A stretch of 64,000 nt of DNA, taken from contig JAHBVX010000017.1 in assembly GCA_019637295.1 (NCBI GenBank), forward strand, positions 1 to 64,000, in the 5' to 3' direction. Shown here one piece after another: positions 51,848-60,397 of this stretch. Made by a program: the position numbers and the translations under genes. The DNA is from Polyangiaceae bacterium. GTDB lineage: Bacteria; Myxococcota_A; Polyangia; Polyangiales; Polyangiaceae. The first letter of the stretch is position 1; each line of letters begins with the position of its first letter. The notes below the pieces were generated by a model. That model did not search any database. It was not told where the DNA came from and saw nothing but the letters and a program-made list of their open reading frames with translations.

Positions 51848-53929
51848 GTGCAGGAGGTCCCCGCCACCGCCATGGCCGTCGGCTCGCCGCCCGACTACGA
51901 CGCGTTCTTGCGCGCGGTCGAGCTGACCGGAGGCTCGCGGGCGGCGCACAAGCTCTACCTCGCCTTGAGCGCGCTCGACCCTGCTGCCGAGCTCGCGCGG
52001 CGAGCGTCGTGGCTCGAAGCGCTGGCGCGCTGGGTGTGCGCGGGGCCCAAGTTGCCCGCCATCGCAGGCGCGAGCAACGAGCCGCCCGCCACCACTCGCC
52101 TGCGCCTGTTGGTTCGCGCGCTGCACTCGGTGCCCGAGTTCGGCCAGCGTGTGCGAGCGCTGGTCGCCTCCACGCTGGCGGACGTGAGGCCCATCCGCTT
52201 GCTGTGCGAGACAGGCCTGCCGAACGATCGCGGCCTCTGGAGCGAGACGAGCGAGCGGCTCTACCGCCGCTTGCTGCCGTCACCTCCCGACGAGTCCGAC
52301 CTCGCCGAGCTGGTGAAGCACATGTTCCGCTCCGAGCGCGACGCAGACTGGCTCGCCCAGCTACCGGCCGAGGTGGTCGCGGCGCTGCACGAGCAGCTCG
52401 GTGACCCTTGGGAGCCGCTGCGTGACGCCACACACGACGCACTGGCGTTGCTCGCCACTCGCGTCAGCGCGCTCGGGCTCTCGCAGGACATCCGCCGGCG
52501 TAGCTCGCCAGGTCCGGTGCGCGAGGCGCCGTTCTTTCGCATCGCCCACGCGGCTCACTCCGAGTTCCCCGAGCTGATCAAGGGCTGTCGCCGTGAGCTG
52601 CTCGTCGTCTACGAGAACCTCGAGCAGTACGGCGTCAGCGTAGACGTGGTGTACGGCATCGAGGTCATCACCAAGTGCCTCGAGCGCATCGAGGCGATCC
52701 TGGCGGCGCTCGAGGCCGGGGTCGAGCCGGAACAACACGCAGCCGAGGCGCAGCTGCTAGCCAAGCTGGTCCGCGCGCGCATCCGCGAAGACAGCATCGC
52801 CGACGTCATTCGGTCCAACCTGCGCATGCTCTCGCGCAAGGTCATCGAGCGGGCCGGCGAGACCGGTGAGCACTACATCACCGTCAGCCGCAAGGAGTGG
52901 CTCAAGATGCTGGCCTCCGCCTGCGGCGGCGGGGTCCTCACCGTGTTCACCTGCGTCGTGCGTTTCTACACGAAGTGGGGCGGGTTTGCGCCCGCCGTGG
53001 AGGGCCTGCTGAGCGCCGTGAACTACGCGGGGAGCTTCGTGGCCATGCAGCTCTGCGGCTTCACCCTGGCCACCAAGCAGCCATCCATGACGGCGGCCGC
53101 GCTCGCGGGCTCGATCCGCGAGACGCGGGACGCCCACCGGCTCGACGACCTGGTCACCACCATCGCACGCATCTGCCGTTCGCAGATGGCGGCGGCGCTC
53201 GGGAACATCGGCGCGGTCATCCCGGCGGCGGTGTTGTTCGAGCTGTGGTTTCGCCGCTCCCGAGAGCGGGCGTTCCTCGACCCGGACACAGCCGCCTACA
53301 CCATCGCGTCGTTCCATCCCTTTCAGAGCGGGACGATCCTGTTCGCAGCACTGACTGGAGTCCTGCTCTGGTGTTCGAGTCTCGGCGCGGGCTGGCTCGA
53401 GAACTGGGCGGTGTATCGCCGGCTGCCCGAGGCCATCGCCGAGCACCGCGTGAAGCGCTTCATCGGCGCCGGCATCCCGCGCTGGTTCTCGCGCCAGTTC
53501 TCCAAGCACGTGGCCGGCTTTGGCGGCAGCGTGACGCTCGGGTTCCTGCTGGGCATGGTGCCGGCGTTCGGGCTGTTCTTCGGGCTGCCGCTCGAGGTGC
53601 GGCACGTGACCCTGTCCACGGGCTCGCTGGTGCTCGCCGCGGCTGCGCTCGGCACCGACGCGATCATGTTGTCGGGGACGCTGTGGGCGGCGCTCGGCAT
53701 CCTGATCATCGGCATCCTGAACTTTGGCGTGTCCTTCACGCTCGCCCTCGCGGTGGCGTTCCGTGCGCGCGAGGTGCCCCTGACCCACTCCTTGAGGCTG
53801 CTGGGCAAGGTCCTGGTGCGCTTCTTCAAGTCGCCGCTCGAGTTCATCTTCCCGCCCTCGTGGGAGAAAGAGCTGCCGGCTCACAGCTTCCGACCGTCCC
53901 ACGCGCACGAGCCACACGGGCCGCACTGA
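51848..53929 (+). CDS. PF10136-family membrane protein (so-called site-specific recombinase)
   Basis: This 693-residue protein has an N-terminal helical half and about seven membrane helices in the C-terminal half (ACGGGVLTVFTCVVRFYTKW and FGGSVTLGFLLGMVPAFGLF as examples). Database entries of this family are called site-specific recombinases after the gonococcal gcr gene, but the sequence holds no recombinase catalytic motif and looks like a transport or envelope protein. The GTG at 51848 lies 9 nt after TAGCCT. It meets the next gene's stop with zero gap. The function is unknown. Confidence 0.72.
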   Translation: MQEVPATAMAVGSPPDYDAFLRAVELTGGSRAAHKLYLALSALDPAAELARRASWLEALARWVCAGPKLPAIAGASNEPPATTRLRLLVRALHSVPEFGQRVRALVASTLADVRPIRLLCETGLPNDRGLWSETSERLYRRLLPSPPDESDLAELVKHMFRSERDADWLAQLPAEVVAALHEQLGDPWEPLRDATHDALALLATRVSALGLSQDIRRRSSPGPVREAPFFRIAHAAHSEFPELIKGCRRELLVVYENLEQYGVSVDVVYGIEVITKCLERIEAILAALEAGVEPEQHAAEAQLLAKLVRARIREDSIADVIRSNLRMLSRKVIERAGETGEHYITVSRKEWLKMLASACGGGVLTVFTCVVRFYTKWGGFAPAVEGLLSAVNYAGSFVAMQLCGFTLATKQPSMTAAALAGSIRETRDAHRLDDLVTTIARICRSQMAAALGNIGAVIPAAVLFELWFRRSRERAFLDPDTAAYTIASFHPFQSGTILFAALTGVLLWCSSLGAGWLENWAVYRRLPEAIAEHRVKRFIGAGIPRWFSRQFSKHVAGFGGSVTLGFLLGMVPAFGLFFGLPLEVRHVTLSTGSLVLAAAALGTDAIMLSGTLWAALGILIIGILNFGVSFTLALAVAFRAREVPLTHSLRLLGKVLVRFFKSPLEFIFPPSWEKELPAHSFRPSHAHEPHGPH

Positions 53930-54379
53930 CTAGTCTCGACCGGCGCCTTGCCCCAGGTCGGGACCGAGCCGTTCCAGCGCGCGTTCCACCCGGTCGCGGT
54001 CCTCCTGGGCCAAGGCGCCGTGGCCCGCGCGGTGCAGGGCGTAGCGCAGGATGGATGCTTCGAGCTCCGACAGCGCCGTGGTGCGCTCGAAGGAGAGCTC
54101 CGGCACGCACAATCGCAGGATGACTTGACCATCCCCGAGCACCTGCTCGCCGGTGATCTCACCCCGCGCGCGGCCTTCGCCCAGCAAGTGTCGGATGAGG
54201 CCGCGCACTCGTGCGGCGCGTCGGCGCACGCGGTGCCCCTCTGGCGACTGAAACAGGTCGAAGAACCGGTTGCGCGAGAAGGTAGGTGGCGCAAGGACCA
54301 GCGCGCACAGCACGCCGTCGAAGTCCGGATGCGAATACTCGGGGACGCGCCGAGAGGAGGGGGGGCGCGCGTGATTCAT
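53930..54379 (-). CDS. Small soluble protein downstream of prfA, unknown
   Basis: This 149-residue charged protein has no membrane segment. It is mostly helix-forming, with VRRRAARVRGLIRHLLGEG and LHRAGHGALAQEDRDRVERAL. Its ATG overlaps the prfA stop by 4 bp, so it is translationally coupled to release factor 1. That slot is often held by prmC, which methylates release factors, but no methyltransferase motif is present here. It is not recognised. Confidence 0.65.
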   Translation of the reverse strand: MNHARPPSSRRVPEYSHPDFDGVLCALVLAPPTFSRNRFFDLFQSPEGHRVRRRAARVRGLIRHLLGEGRARGEITGEQVLGDGQVILRLCVPELSFERTTALSELEASILRYALHRAGHGALAQEDRDRVERALERLGPDLGQGAGRD

Positions 54380-55464
54380 CGCCCGTCGCCCGCCATGCTG
54401 CCCTCCGTGGCCTCCAGCTGTGCGGCCTGGTGCCAGGTCACCAGCGCGTCGACGAGCTCGCCCAGTTCGCCTTCGATCACGCGATCCAACTTGTACAGCG
54501 TGAGCCCGATGCGGTGATCCGTCAGCCGATTTTGCGGGAAGTTGTAGGTGCGGATCTTCTCCGAGCGATCACCCGCCTTCACCATGGTGCGGCGCTCGTC
54601 ACGGATGGACTCGGCTTGCCGCTGTTGCTCGATGTCGAGCAGCCGACTGCGCAGGATCTTGAGCGCCTTCGCCTTGTTCTTCAGCTGGCTCCGCTCGTCC
54701 TGACACTTCACGATCATCCCCGTGGGAAGATGGGTGATCTGTACGGCGCTGTTGGTGGTGTTCACCCCTTGGCCTCCCGGCCCTCCGCTCGCCGCGATGT
54801 CGAAGCGCAGGTCCTTGTCATCCAGCGTCACCTCCACGTCGTCCGCCTCGGGGAGCACCGCGACGGTGGCGGTGGACGTATGGATGCGCCCCTGCGCCTC
54901 GGTGGCTGGAACCCGCTGAACCCGGTGTACGCCGCTCTCGTACTTCAAGCTCGAGAAAACCCGGTCCCCGGTGACGAGCAGGATGGCCTCCTTGACCCCA
55001 CCGGCGCTGGCCTCGCTGCTGCTGAGCTGCTCGACCTGCCAGCCCTTCGTCTCGGCGTAACGCACGTACATGCGCAGCAGATCCGCCGCGAACAGCGCGG
55101 CCTCCTCGCCGCCGGTTCCGGCTCGGATCTCGAGCAGGGTGTTTCGGTCGTCGTTGGGGTCCTTGGGCAGGAGCAGGACGCGGATGCTCCTCTCGAGCTC
55201 TGCGTGTCGGGCCTCGAGCTCGGGGAGCTCGTCGCGGGCCAGCTCACCCAGCTCGGGGTCGGCGAGCATCTCGCGATTGTCCGAGATGCGGCGTGAGAGC
55301 TGCACGAAGTCTGCGAACGCCTTGACCACGGGCTCGAGCTGGCGCCGCTCGCGATTGAGTGCGCGCAGCTCGTCCGGAGCGCCCAGCACCTTCGGATCGC
55401 ACAAGAGCTGCTCCACCTCCTCGCTGCGTCGGACGATGGACTGGAGCTTCTCTTCGGGGATCAC
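54376..55464 (-). CDS. prfA: Peptide chain release factor 1
   Basis: RF1 reads UAA and UAG stop codons and releases the finished peptide. The 362-residue length is normal. The GGQ loop lies in ASGGPGGQGVNTTNSAV near residue 230. The RF1 codon-recognition tripeptide PAT is in RVPATEAQGRIHTS. The start is a GTG at 55464 preceded by GGAG, and a TATAGT box lies about 20 nt upstream. It lies 49 bp after rpmE, a common neighbour. The small gene at 53930 is coupled to it. Confidence 0.96.
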   Translation of the reverse strand: MIPEEKLQSIVRRSEEVEQLLCDPKVLGAPDELRALNRERRQLEPVVKAFADFVQLSRRISDNREMLADPELGELARDELPELEARHAELERSIRVLLLPKDPNDDRNTLLEIRAGTGGEEAALFAADLLRMYVRYAETKGWQVEQLSSSEASAGGVKEAILLVTGDRVFSSLKYESGVHRVQRVPATEAQGRIHTSTATVAVLPEADDVEVTLDDKDLRFDIAASGGPGGQGVNTTNSAVQITHLPTGMIVKCQDERSQLKNKAKALKILRSRLLDIEQQRQAESIRDERRTMVKAGDRSEKIRTYNFPQNRLTDHRIGLTLYKLDRVIEGELGELVDALVTWHQAAQLEATEGSMAGDGR

Positions 55465-55513
55465 GCCGAGCTCTCCACGTGGGGCAGACTATAACCCGCC
55501 CCGGGAGGGGCCC

Positions 55514-55717
55514 TCAGACCTGTCCGTACTTCTTGCGGAAGCGATCGATGCGACCCTGAGTGTCCATCAACCGCTGCTTGCCGGTGAAGAACGGGTGGCA
55601 GGCCGCGCACACGTCCACGCTGAGGTCCGACGACGCCGTGGAGCGCGTCTGGAACGCGTTCCCGCAGGCGCAGGTGACGCTGATGACCTTGTACTCGGGG
55701 TGAATGGCGTCTTTCAT
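55514..55717 (-). CDS. rpmE: 50S ribosomal protein L31 (zinc-binding form)
   Basis: L31 sits on the large subunit and bridges to the small one. The 67-residue protein is the zinc-containing (C+) form, with TCACGNAF and DVCAACHPFFTGKQR giving the four cysteines. In many bacteria this form is favoured when zinc is plentiful. The ATG at 55717 has GGAG 9 nt upstream, just after a strong hairpin. A good sigma-70 promoter about 110 nt upstream makes a structured leader. Confidence 0.95.
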   Translation of the reverse strand: MKDAIHPEYKVISVTCACGNAFQTRSTASSDLSVDVCAACHPFFTGKQRLMDTQGRIDRFRKKYGQV

Positions 55718-55733
55718 GGCTGACTCCGACGGC

Positions 55734-55796
55734 GAAGCCCCGTTCGGGGCTTCCCTTTGCTCCGGCCGTCTGCGACGGCTCCCTCGATCCGGCCGG
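55734..55796 (-). promoter_or_regulatory. Structured rpmE 5' leader
   Basis: Two hairpins lie between the rpmE promoter and its Shine-Dalgarno. GAAGCCCC-GAAC-GGGGCTTC (55734-55753, minus strand) is a perfect 8-bp stem directly before the ribosome binding site. GCCGTC-GCA-GACGGC (55765-55779) is a second stem, and CCGGCC with GGCCGG (55791-55796 and 55762-55767) can compete with it. Ribosomal-protein leaders of several bacterial phyla bind the protein they encode, and L31 leaders are known elsewhere. Whether this one is L31-responsive is inference. Confidence 0.55.
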
Positions 55797-55832
55797 CGCG
55801 CGGCGTCGAGAGCCTCGGTCAAAGGGGGGCGG

Positions 55833-55861
55833 AACCTAGCGCCTGACGGTCCACCTTTCAA
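55833..55861 (-). promoter_or_regulatory. Sigma-70-type promoter of rpmE
   Basis: On the minus strand TTGAAA (55861-55856), a 17-bp spacer and TAGGTT (55838-55833) make a good housekeeping promoter. Transcription should start near 55826, giving a leader of about 110 nt that contains both hairpins. Confidence 0.65.
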
Positions 55862-56075
55862 GTCCCGAGCCGAGCGGCAATCGGACCGGGCCCGGGAAGG
55901 GTTTGCCCCAGGGCCGTGTCCTTCTCTTGGGCACTTGGCTCCTGGGGCGTTATGGTCCCCCCAGACCGCTGAAAGCTCGCTTACAGTTCGCCTCTAGCCT
56001 TGAAATCAAAGGGTTTTATCGGTAGCGCGCCAACTTGACGTAACGTGATATTTGGGCCATGCCTACAGGAGTCCC

Positions 56076-57041
56076 ATGAGTGAGCTGACCCGCCGAGAAG
56101 CCATCCAGCGGCTCGCCCTGTCCGGGGCGGTGCTCGGCGGTTCTGCCGCCGCGGCGAAGCTGCTCTACGATCCGGGTGGGTTCGGGGTCGAAGCCAAGGT
56201 GGGCGAGCGCCAGGTGCGCGACTTCCAGATCGCCCAGGGCCAGGGCCCACGGATGGCCATCGCCAAGAGCAGCAAGGACCCGGCGGAGCTGACGCGCAAG
56301 GCCATCGAGGCCCTCGGCGGCATGAAGCGGTTCATTTCGAACGGCGACGTGGTCGCGGTCAAGCCCAACATCGGCTGGGATCGCATGCCCATTCATGCCG
56401 CCAATACCAACCCCAAGGTGGTCGCCGAGGTCGTGCGGCTCGCGTTCGAGGCGGGCGCCAAGACGGTGGTGGTGACCGACGCCTCGTGCAACGAGCCAAA
56501 CCGCTGCTTCCAGCGCTCGGGGATCTGGCGCGCGGCCTACGCGCTCGGGGCCACCATCATCTTGCCCGCCGAGCACCGCTTTCGCGAAATCCGCATGCGC
56601 GGGGACGTGCTCGATCAGTGGCCCGTGTTCACCCCGTTGGTCAACGCGGACAAGGTGATCAACGTCCCCGTCGCCAAGCACCACAACCTCTCCAAGTTCA
56701 CGGCCGCCATGAAGAACTGGTACGGCTTGCTCGGCGGGCGGAGAAACCGCTTACACCAGAACATCGACGTCTCCATCGCCGATCTGGCGACCTTCATGCG
56801 CCCGACGCTCACGGTGATGGACGCGACGCGGGTGCTGCTCCGCAATGGCCCTCAGGGCGGCAACATAGACGACGCGAAGGACATGCACCAGGTCGTCGCC
56901 ACGCTCGACGAGGTGGCGGTGGACGCTTACGGTACGGAGCTCATCGGCGAGAAGCCGGAGAACGTGAAGTATCTCGCGCTGGGCCACGAGCGGGGGCTCG
57001 GCAACATGAACTGGCGTGAGGTCTCGCACGTGGAGGTATGA
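56076..57041 (+). CDS. Tat-exported DUF362 protein
   Basis: This 321-residue protein opens with a twin-arginine signal (ELTRREAIQRLALSGAV). The DUF362 domain follows, with VAVKPNIGWDRMP near 85 and CNEPNRCFQRSG. DUF362 proteins often occur with ferredoxins or iron-sulfur membrane proteins. Tat export implies it folds with a cofactor before secretion. AGGAG lies 6 nt before the ATG at 56076; the ATG at 56052 would put extra residues before the Tat motif. Its stop overlaps the NapGH-like start by ATGA, so the two are partners. Confidence 0.82.
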   Translation: MSELTRREAIQRLALSGAVLGGSAAAAKLLYDPGGFGVEAKVGERQVRDFQIAQGQGPRMAIAKSSKDPAELTRKAIEALGGMKRFISNGDVVAVKPNIGWDRMPIHAANTNPKVVAEVVRLAFEAGAKTVVVTDASCNEPNRCFQRSGIWRAAYALGATIILPAEHRFREIRMRGDVLDQWPVFTPLVNADKVINVPVAKHHNLSKFTAAMKNWYGLLGGRRNRLHQNIDVSIADLATFMRPTLTVMDATRVLLRNGPQGGNIDDAKDMHQVVATLDEVAVDAYGTELIGEKPENVKYLALGHERGLGNMNWREVSHVEV

Positions 57042-59041
57042 CGCCGCGAGGCGAGGCCGGCATGGCTCAGGTGCACCCCCCCACATCGACGGATTTGCCG
57101 TCACCCATCCCCTGGCTCGCTCAGGGCGCGGGACCGGTGCCGCCGCTCGACGCCCCCGCCGCTTCGCAGCCCCTCGCGCCGGAGCCAGCCCCGACCTCCA
57201 GCTGTGGTTCGGGCAACTGCGGCTGCGCGACGGCGAGTGGTGGCGCGTCGCAGGAGCGAGCCCCGCGCCAGAGCGCCGCGAGCGCGGCCCTGGCTCGCGT
57301 CGTGAAGCGCTTTCGACCGCGGAAGAAGAAGCTCCCGGGCTCGGGTATTCCCGCGCGCAAGGTCGTGCGGGTGCTGCTCTGGGTGCGTCGAGTCGCGCAG
57401 GTCGGCTTCCTCGCGCTGTTTCTGTACTTCCTAGTGCAGACCGCGTTCCGCGGGACCTTCAGCGCCCACGCGGGTGAGCCGGTTCGCCTGCCGCTCCCTG
57501 TAGAGGCGTTTCTGCTCGCGGACCCCTTCGTCGCGGCGATGACGCTGCTCTCTACGCACACCATCTACCGGGGCTTGGCCTGGTCCCTCGGCATCGTCGC
57601 GCTCACGCTGGTGTTCGGTCGCGTGTTCTGCGGCTGGATCTGTCCCTTCGGCACGCTGCATCACTTCTTCGGCTGGCTCTTCCCGAGCCGCTACCTCAAG
57701 GGCAACACCCGCGTCGAGTCGAACAAGACCAAGTGGTGGCAGAGCGGGAAGTACTACCTGATGTGGGGCTTCCTCGGCGCGGCCGTGGCGGGGAGCGCCA
57801 TCGGCGGACTGCTCGATCCCATCTGTGTCGCCGTGCGCGCCATCGGGCTCGGGGTCATCCCCGCCCTGCAGTACCTCGGCCTTCGCACCGCGACGGTCGC
57901 GGCGGACACGAACGTGCGCGCGCTGCAGACCGCCAGCGACAGCGCGCAGGACTTCCTGTCCACGCAGGTGTGGACCGCTAGCCAGGGGTACTTCCATCAG
58001 ACGTGGTTCATCGTCTTCGCGCTGGTCGCGATCCTGTTCATGAACCGGTTCATCCCGCGCTTCTGGTGTCGCGCGCTGTGTCCGCTGGGCGCCTTCTTGG
58101 GCGTGATGAGCCGCTATGCCCTGTTCGGGATGGAGAAGGACCACGCGAAGTGTACGGACTGCAACCTGTGCCTCGTTCACTGCCAGGGTGCGGACAGCCC
58201 CCAGGGCGGCGTGAAGCACCGCCAAGACGAGTGCCACATGTGCCTCAACTGCGAGGCCGCGTGTCCCGAGGACGTCATCAAGTTCCGCTTCTTGCCGAAC
58301 CGCAAGAGCGAGCAGACACGGCCTGATCTCAAGCGCCGCACCGTGCTCGCCTCGACGGTGGCGGGTGCCGCGGCCATTCCGGCCATGCGCATCGCGAACT
58401 GGCCGGACCGTCACTACAGCGAGAAGGTGATCCGGCCGCCGGGCTCGGTGGACGAACGCGACTTCCTCGAGCGCTGCATTCGCTGCGCCGAGTGCATGAA
58501 GGTGTGCCCCAACAACGCGCTCCATCCCGCGTTCTTCGAGGCGGGGCTCGAGGGCCTGTGGACTCCGATCCTGATCCCGCGCATCGGCTACTGCGAGTTC
58601 TCGTGTGTGCTGTGCGGCCAAGTCTGCCCCACCGGCGCGATCCAGAAGATCGACGAGAAGCAGAAGATGGGCATCGACATGAAGCCCATCAGCATCGGCA
58701 CCGCGATGTACGACAAGGGTCGCTGCTTGCCCTGGTCCATGGCCATCCCGTGCATCGTCTGCGAGGAGTTCTGCCCCACCTCGCCCAAGGCCATCTGGGC
58801 CAACGACGTGGAGGTGCCCAAGCGCGACGACAAGTACGAGGCCGACGGCGAGCACGCCAAGATGCTGACCGTCGCCGTACAGCAGCCGCACGTCGACCCG
58901 TCGCTGTGCATCGGCTGCGGCGCCTGCGAGAAGGTCTGCCCCATCGTGGACAAACCCGCAGTGTACGTGACGAACGCCGGCGAGACCCGCTCGAAGACCA
59001 ACGTCATCTTGCTCGAGAACACGAGCTACACGCAGAGCTAG
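57038..59041 (+). CDS. NapGH/MauMN-like polyferredoxin membrane protein
   Basis: This 667-residue protein combines a NapH/NosR-like four-helix quinol-side part with a NapG-like ferredoxin part. The membrane half carries VFCGWICPFG near residue 198 and CRALCPLGAF. The ferredoxin half has cysteine motifs KCTDCNLCLVHC, ECHMCLNCEAACP, RCIRCAECMKVCP, CEFSCVLCGQVCP, CIVCEEFCP and LCIGCGACEKVCP. Such proteins move electrons from the quinol pool to periplasmic reductases. The start overlaps the DUF362 gene; an ATG at 57062 is an alternative. No reductase subunit is adjacent, so the final acceptor is unknown. Confidence 0.85.
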   Translation: MTPRGEAGMAQVHPPTSTDLPSPIPWLAQGAGPVPPLDAPAASQPLAPEPAPTSSCGSGNCGCATASGGASQERAPRQSAASAALARVVKRFRPRKKKLPGSGIPARKVVRVLLWVRRVAQVGFLALFLYFLVQTAFRGTFSAHAGEPVRLPLPVEAFLLADPFVAAMTLLSTHTIYRGLAWSLGIVALTLVFGRVFCGWICPFGTLHHFFGWLFPSRYLKGNTRVESNKTKWWQSGKYYLMWGFLGAAVAGSAIGGLLDPICVAVRAIGLGVIPALQYLGLRTATVAADTNVRALQTASDSAQDFLSTQVWTASQGYFHQTWFIVFALVAILFMNRFIPRFWCRALCPLGAFLGVMSRYALFGMEKDHAKCTDCNLCLVHCQGADSPQGGVKHRQDECHMCLNCEAACPEDVIKFRFLPNRKSEQTRPDLKRRTVLASTVAGAAAIPAMRIANWPDRHYSEKVIRPPGSVDERDFLERCIRCAECMKVCPNNALHPAFFEAGLEGLWTPILIPRIGYCEFSCVLCGQVCPTGAIQKIDEKQKMGIDMKPISIGTAMYDKGRCLPWSMAIPCIVCEEFCPTSPKAIWANDVEVPKRDDKYEADGEHAKMLTVAVQQPHVDPSLCIGCGACEKVCPIVDKPAVYVTNAGETRSKTNVILLENTSYTQS

Positions 59042-59049
59042 GCAGGCCG

Positions 59050-60252
59050 TCAGCTGGCGAGCCCGTTGGCGATCAAGTCCTGCGCGACGTGCAGGATCTG
59101 GATCTCGTCGGTGCCCCCGCCGATCTGAAGCAGCTTGGCGTCGCGCATGAAGCGCTCCACCTGGTACTCCCGCATGTAGCCGTTGCCACCATGGATCTGG
59201 ATCGCCTCCAGGCACACGTCGGTCGTGGCCCGCGTGCAGTACAGCTTCTGGGCGCTCGCTTCTGCCAGCGAGATGTCGACGCCGTTCGTCTCCGCGAACA
59301 ACTGCTTCATGACGATGTTCTTCACGTTCGACCGCGCGATCATCATGCGCGCGAGCTTCTCCTGAACGAGCTGATAGCTCGCGATGGGGCTGCCCCAGGT
59401 GTGGCGCGCCTTCGCGTAGGCCAGCGAGTCCTCCAGCACTCGCTCGATGATGCCGAGGCACATGTGAGCGACGCCTGTCCGTTCGCCCTTGAACACGTCC
59501 ACGACCTGCCCGCGCGCGGGCTCCGACTCTCTCTCCCCGAGCAAGTGCTCGCGCGTGGCCTCCACGTCTTCGAGGAAGATTTCGCCCGTGGGTGAGCTGT
59601 GCATGCCCATCTTCTCGAGTGGCTTGCCGGTGGACAGCCCCGGCATGCCGCGCTCGAGCACGAACGCCTGGGGCGGGCGCGAGCCGGGCTCCTCGCCCGG
59701 GATGACGAGCTTGGCGTAGACCACGAGGACATCTGCGTAGGGGGCGTTCGTGATGAAGGTCTTGGAGCCGCTGAGCACGTAGCGGCCGTCGCCGACCTTC
59801 TTGGCAGTCGTGCGCATGGCGAAGGCGTCCGAGCCGGAGTCCGGCTCGGTGATCGCCCAGCATCCGATCTTGTCCAGGCACATCACGGCCGCTCCCCAGC
59901 GTTGCTGCTGGGCGAGCGTGCCGCGCCGCAGGATGGTCTGTCCGCACAGCCCCAGCGCCGCGCCGAAGGCCAGCGCGAACCCCGGGCTCTGGCGGGACAG
60001 CTCGATCGCCAGCAGCGCGGCCAGGTACGGATCGGTCTGGCTCGCAAGTCTCCCGCTGGACTCGCCGCGCGCCGCCCGGTCCAGCATCTTCTGGACCCGT
60101 TCACGGATCCCGAGCATCTCCGTGAGCTTGCGCATGACGGCGTAGGGAGGCTCCCCCGCCTCCATGGCGTCGTCCTGCGGCGCGATCTCCTGACGGATGA
60201 ACTGCCGAAACATCGCCCGGATCTGCTTGTGCTCGTCGTTCCAGTCGAACAT
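59050..60252 (-). CDS. Acyl-CoA dehydrogenase
   Basis: This 400-residue flavoenzyme oxidises acyl-CoA to the 2-enoyl-CoA and passes electrons to electron-transfer flavoprotein. The signatures include CWAITEPDSGSDAFAM, the FAD-binding SKTFITNAPYAD, and ATDVCLEAIQIHGGNGY. At the usual late catalytic position the sequence reads LLQIGGGTDEIQ without a Glu. As in isovaleryl-CoA and long-chain enzymes, the base may instead be the Glu in FKGERTGVAH. GAGGAG lies upstream of the ATG at 60252. The chain-length preference is unknown. Confidence 0.9.
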   Translation of the reverse strand: MFDWNDEHKQIRAMFRQFIRQEIAPQDDAMEAGEPPYAVMRKLTEMLGIRERVQKMLDRAARGESSGRLASQTDPYLAALLAIELSRQSPGFALAFGAALGLCGQTILRRGTLAQQQRWGAAVMCLDKIGCWAITEPDSGSDAFAMRTTAKKVGDGRYVLSGSKTFITNAPYADVLVVYAKLVIPGEEPGSRPPQAFVLERGMPGLSTGKPLEKMGMHSSPTGEIFLEDVEATREHLLGERESEPARGQVVDVFKGERTGVAHMCLGIIERVLEDSLAYAKARHTWGSPIASYQLVQEKLARMMIARSNVKNIVMKQLFAETNGVDISLAEASAQKLYCTRATTDVCLEAIQIHGGNGYMREYQVERFMRDAKLLQIGGGTDEIQILHVAQDLIANGLAS

Positions 60253-60397
60253 GGCTCTCCTCGCTCCCCGGGTCGCGGGCGCTACCGACCTCGGCGATGG
60301 GCTCGGGGTTGACGGGGCGCATGCTACCCCGCCGCCTCCGGGGCGGGCTGCAGTTTCGAGGTGCAGGCTGCGTCTCGGGGCGTATAGCCTCGCGTCG

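Noticed and set aside
51848-53929. Mobile-element recombinase
   Set aside because: Only the family label suggests it. There are no attachment sites, terminal repeats or recombinase residues.
55981-56057. Promoter for the DUF362 gene (TTGAAA at 56000 or TTGACG at 56035)
   Set aside because: Neither hexamer has a good -10 at 16-18 bp, so I did not call it.
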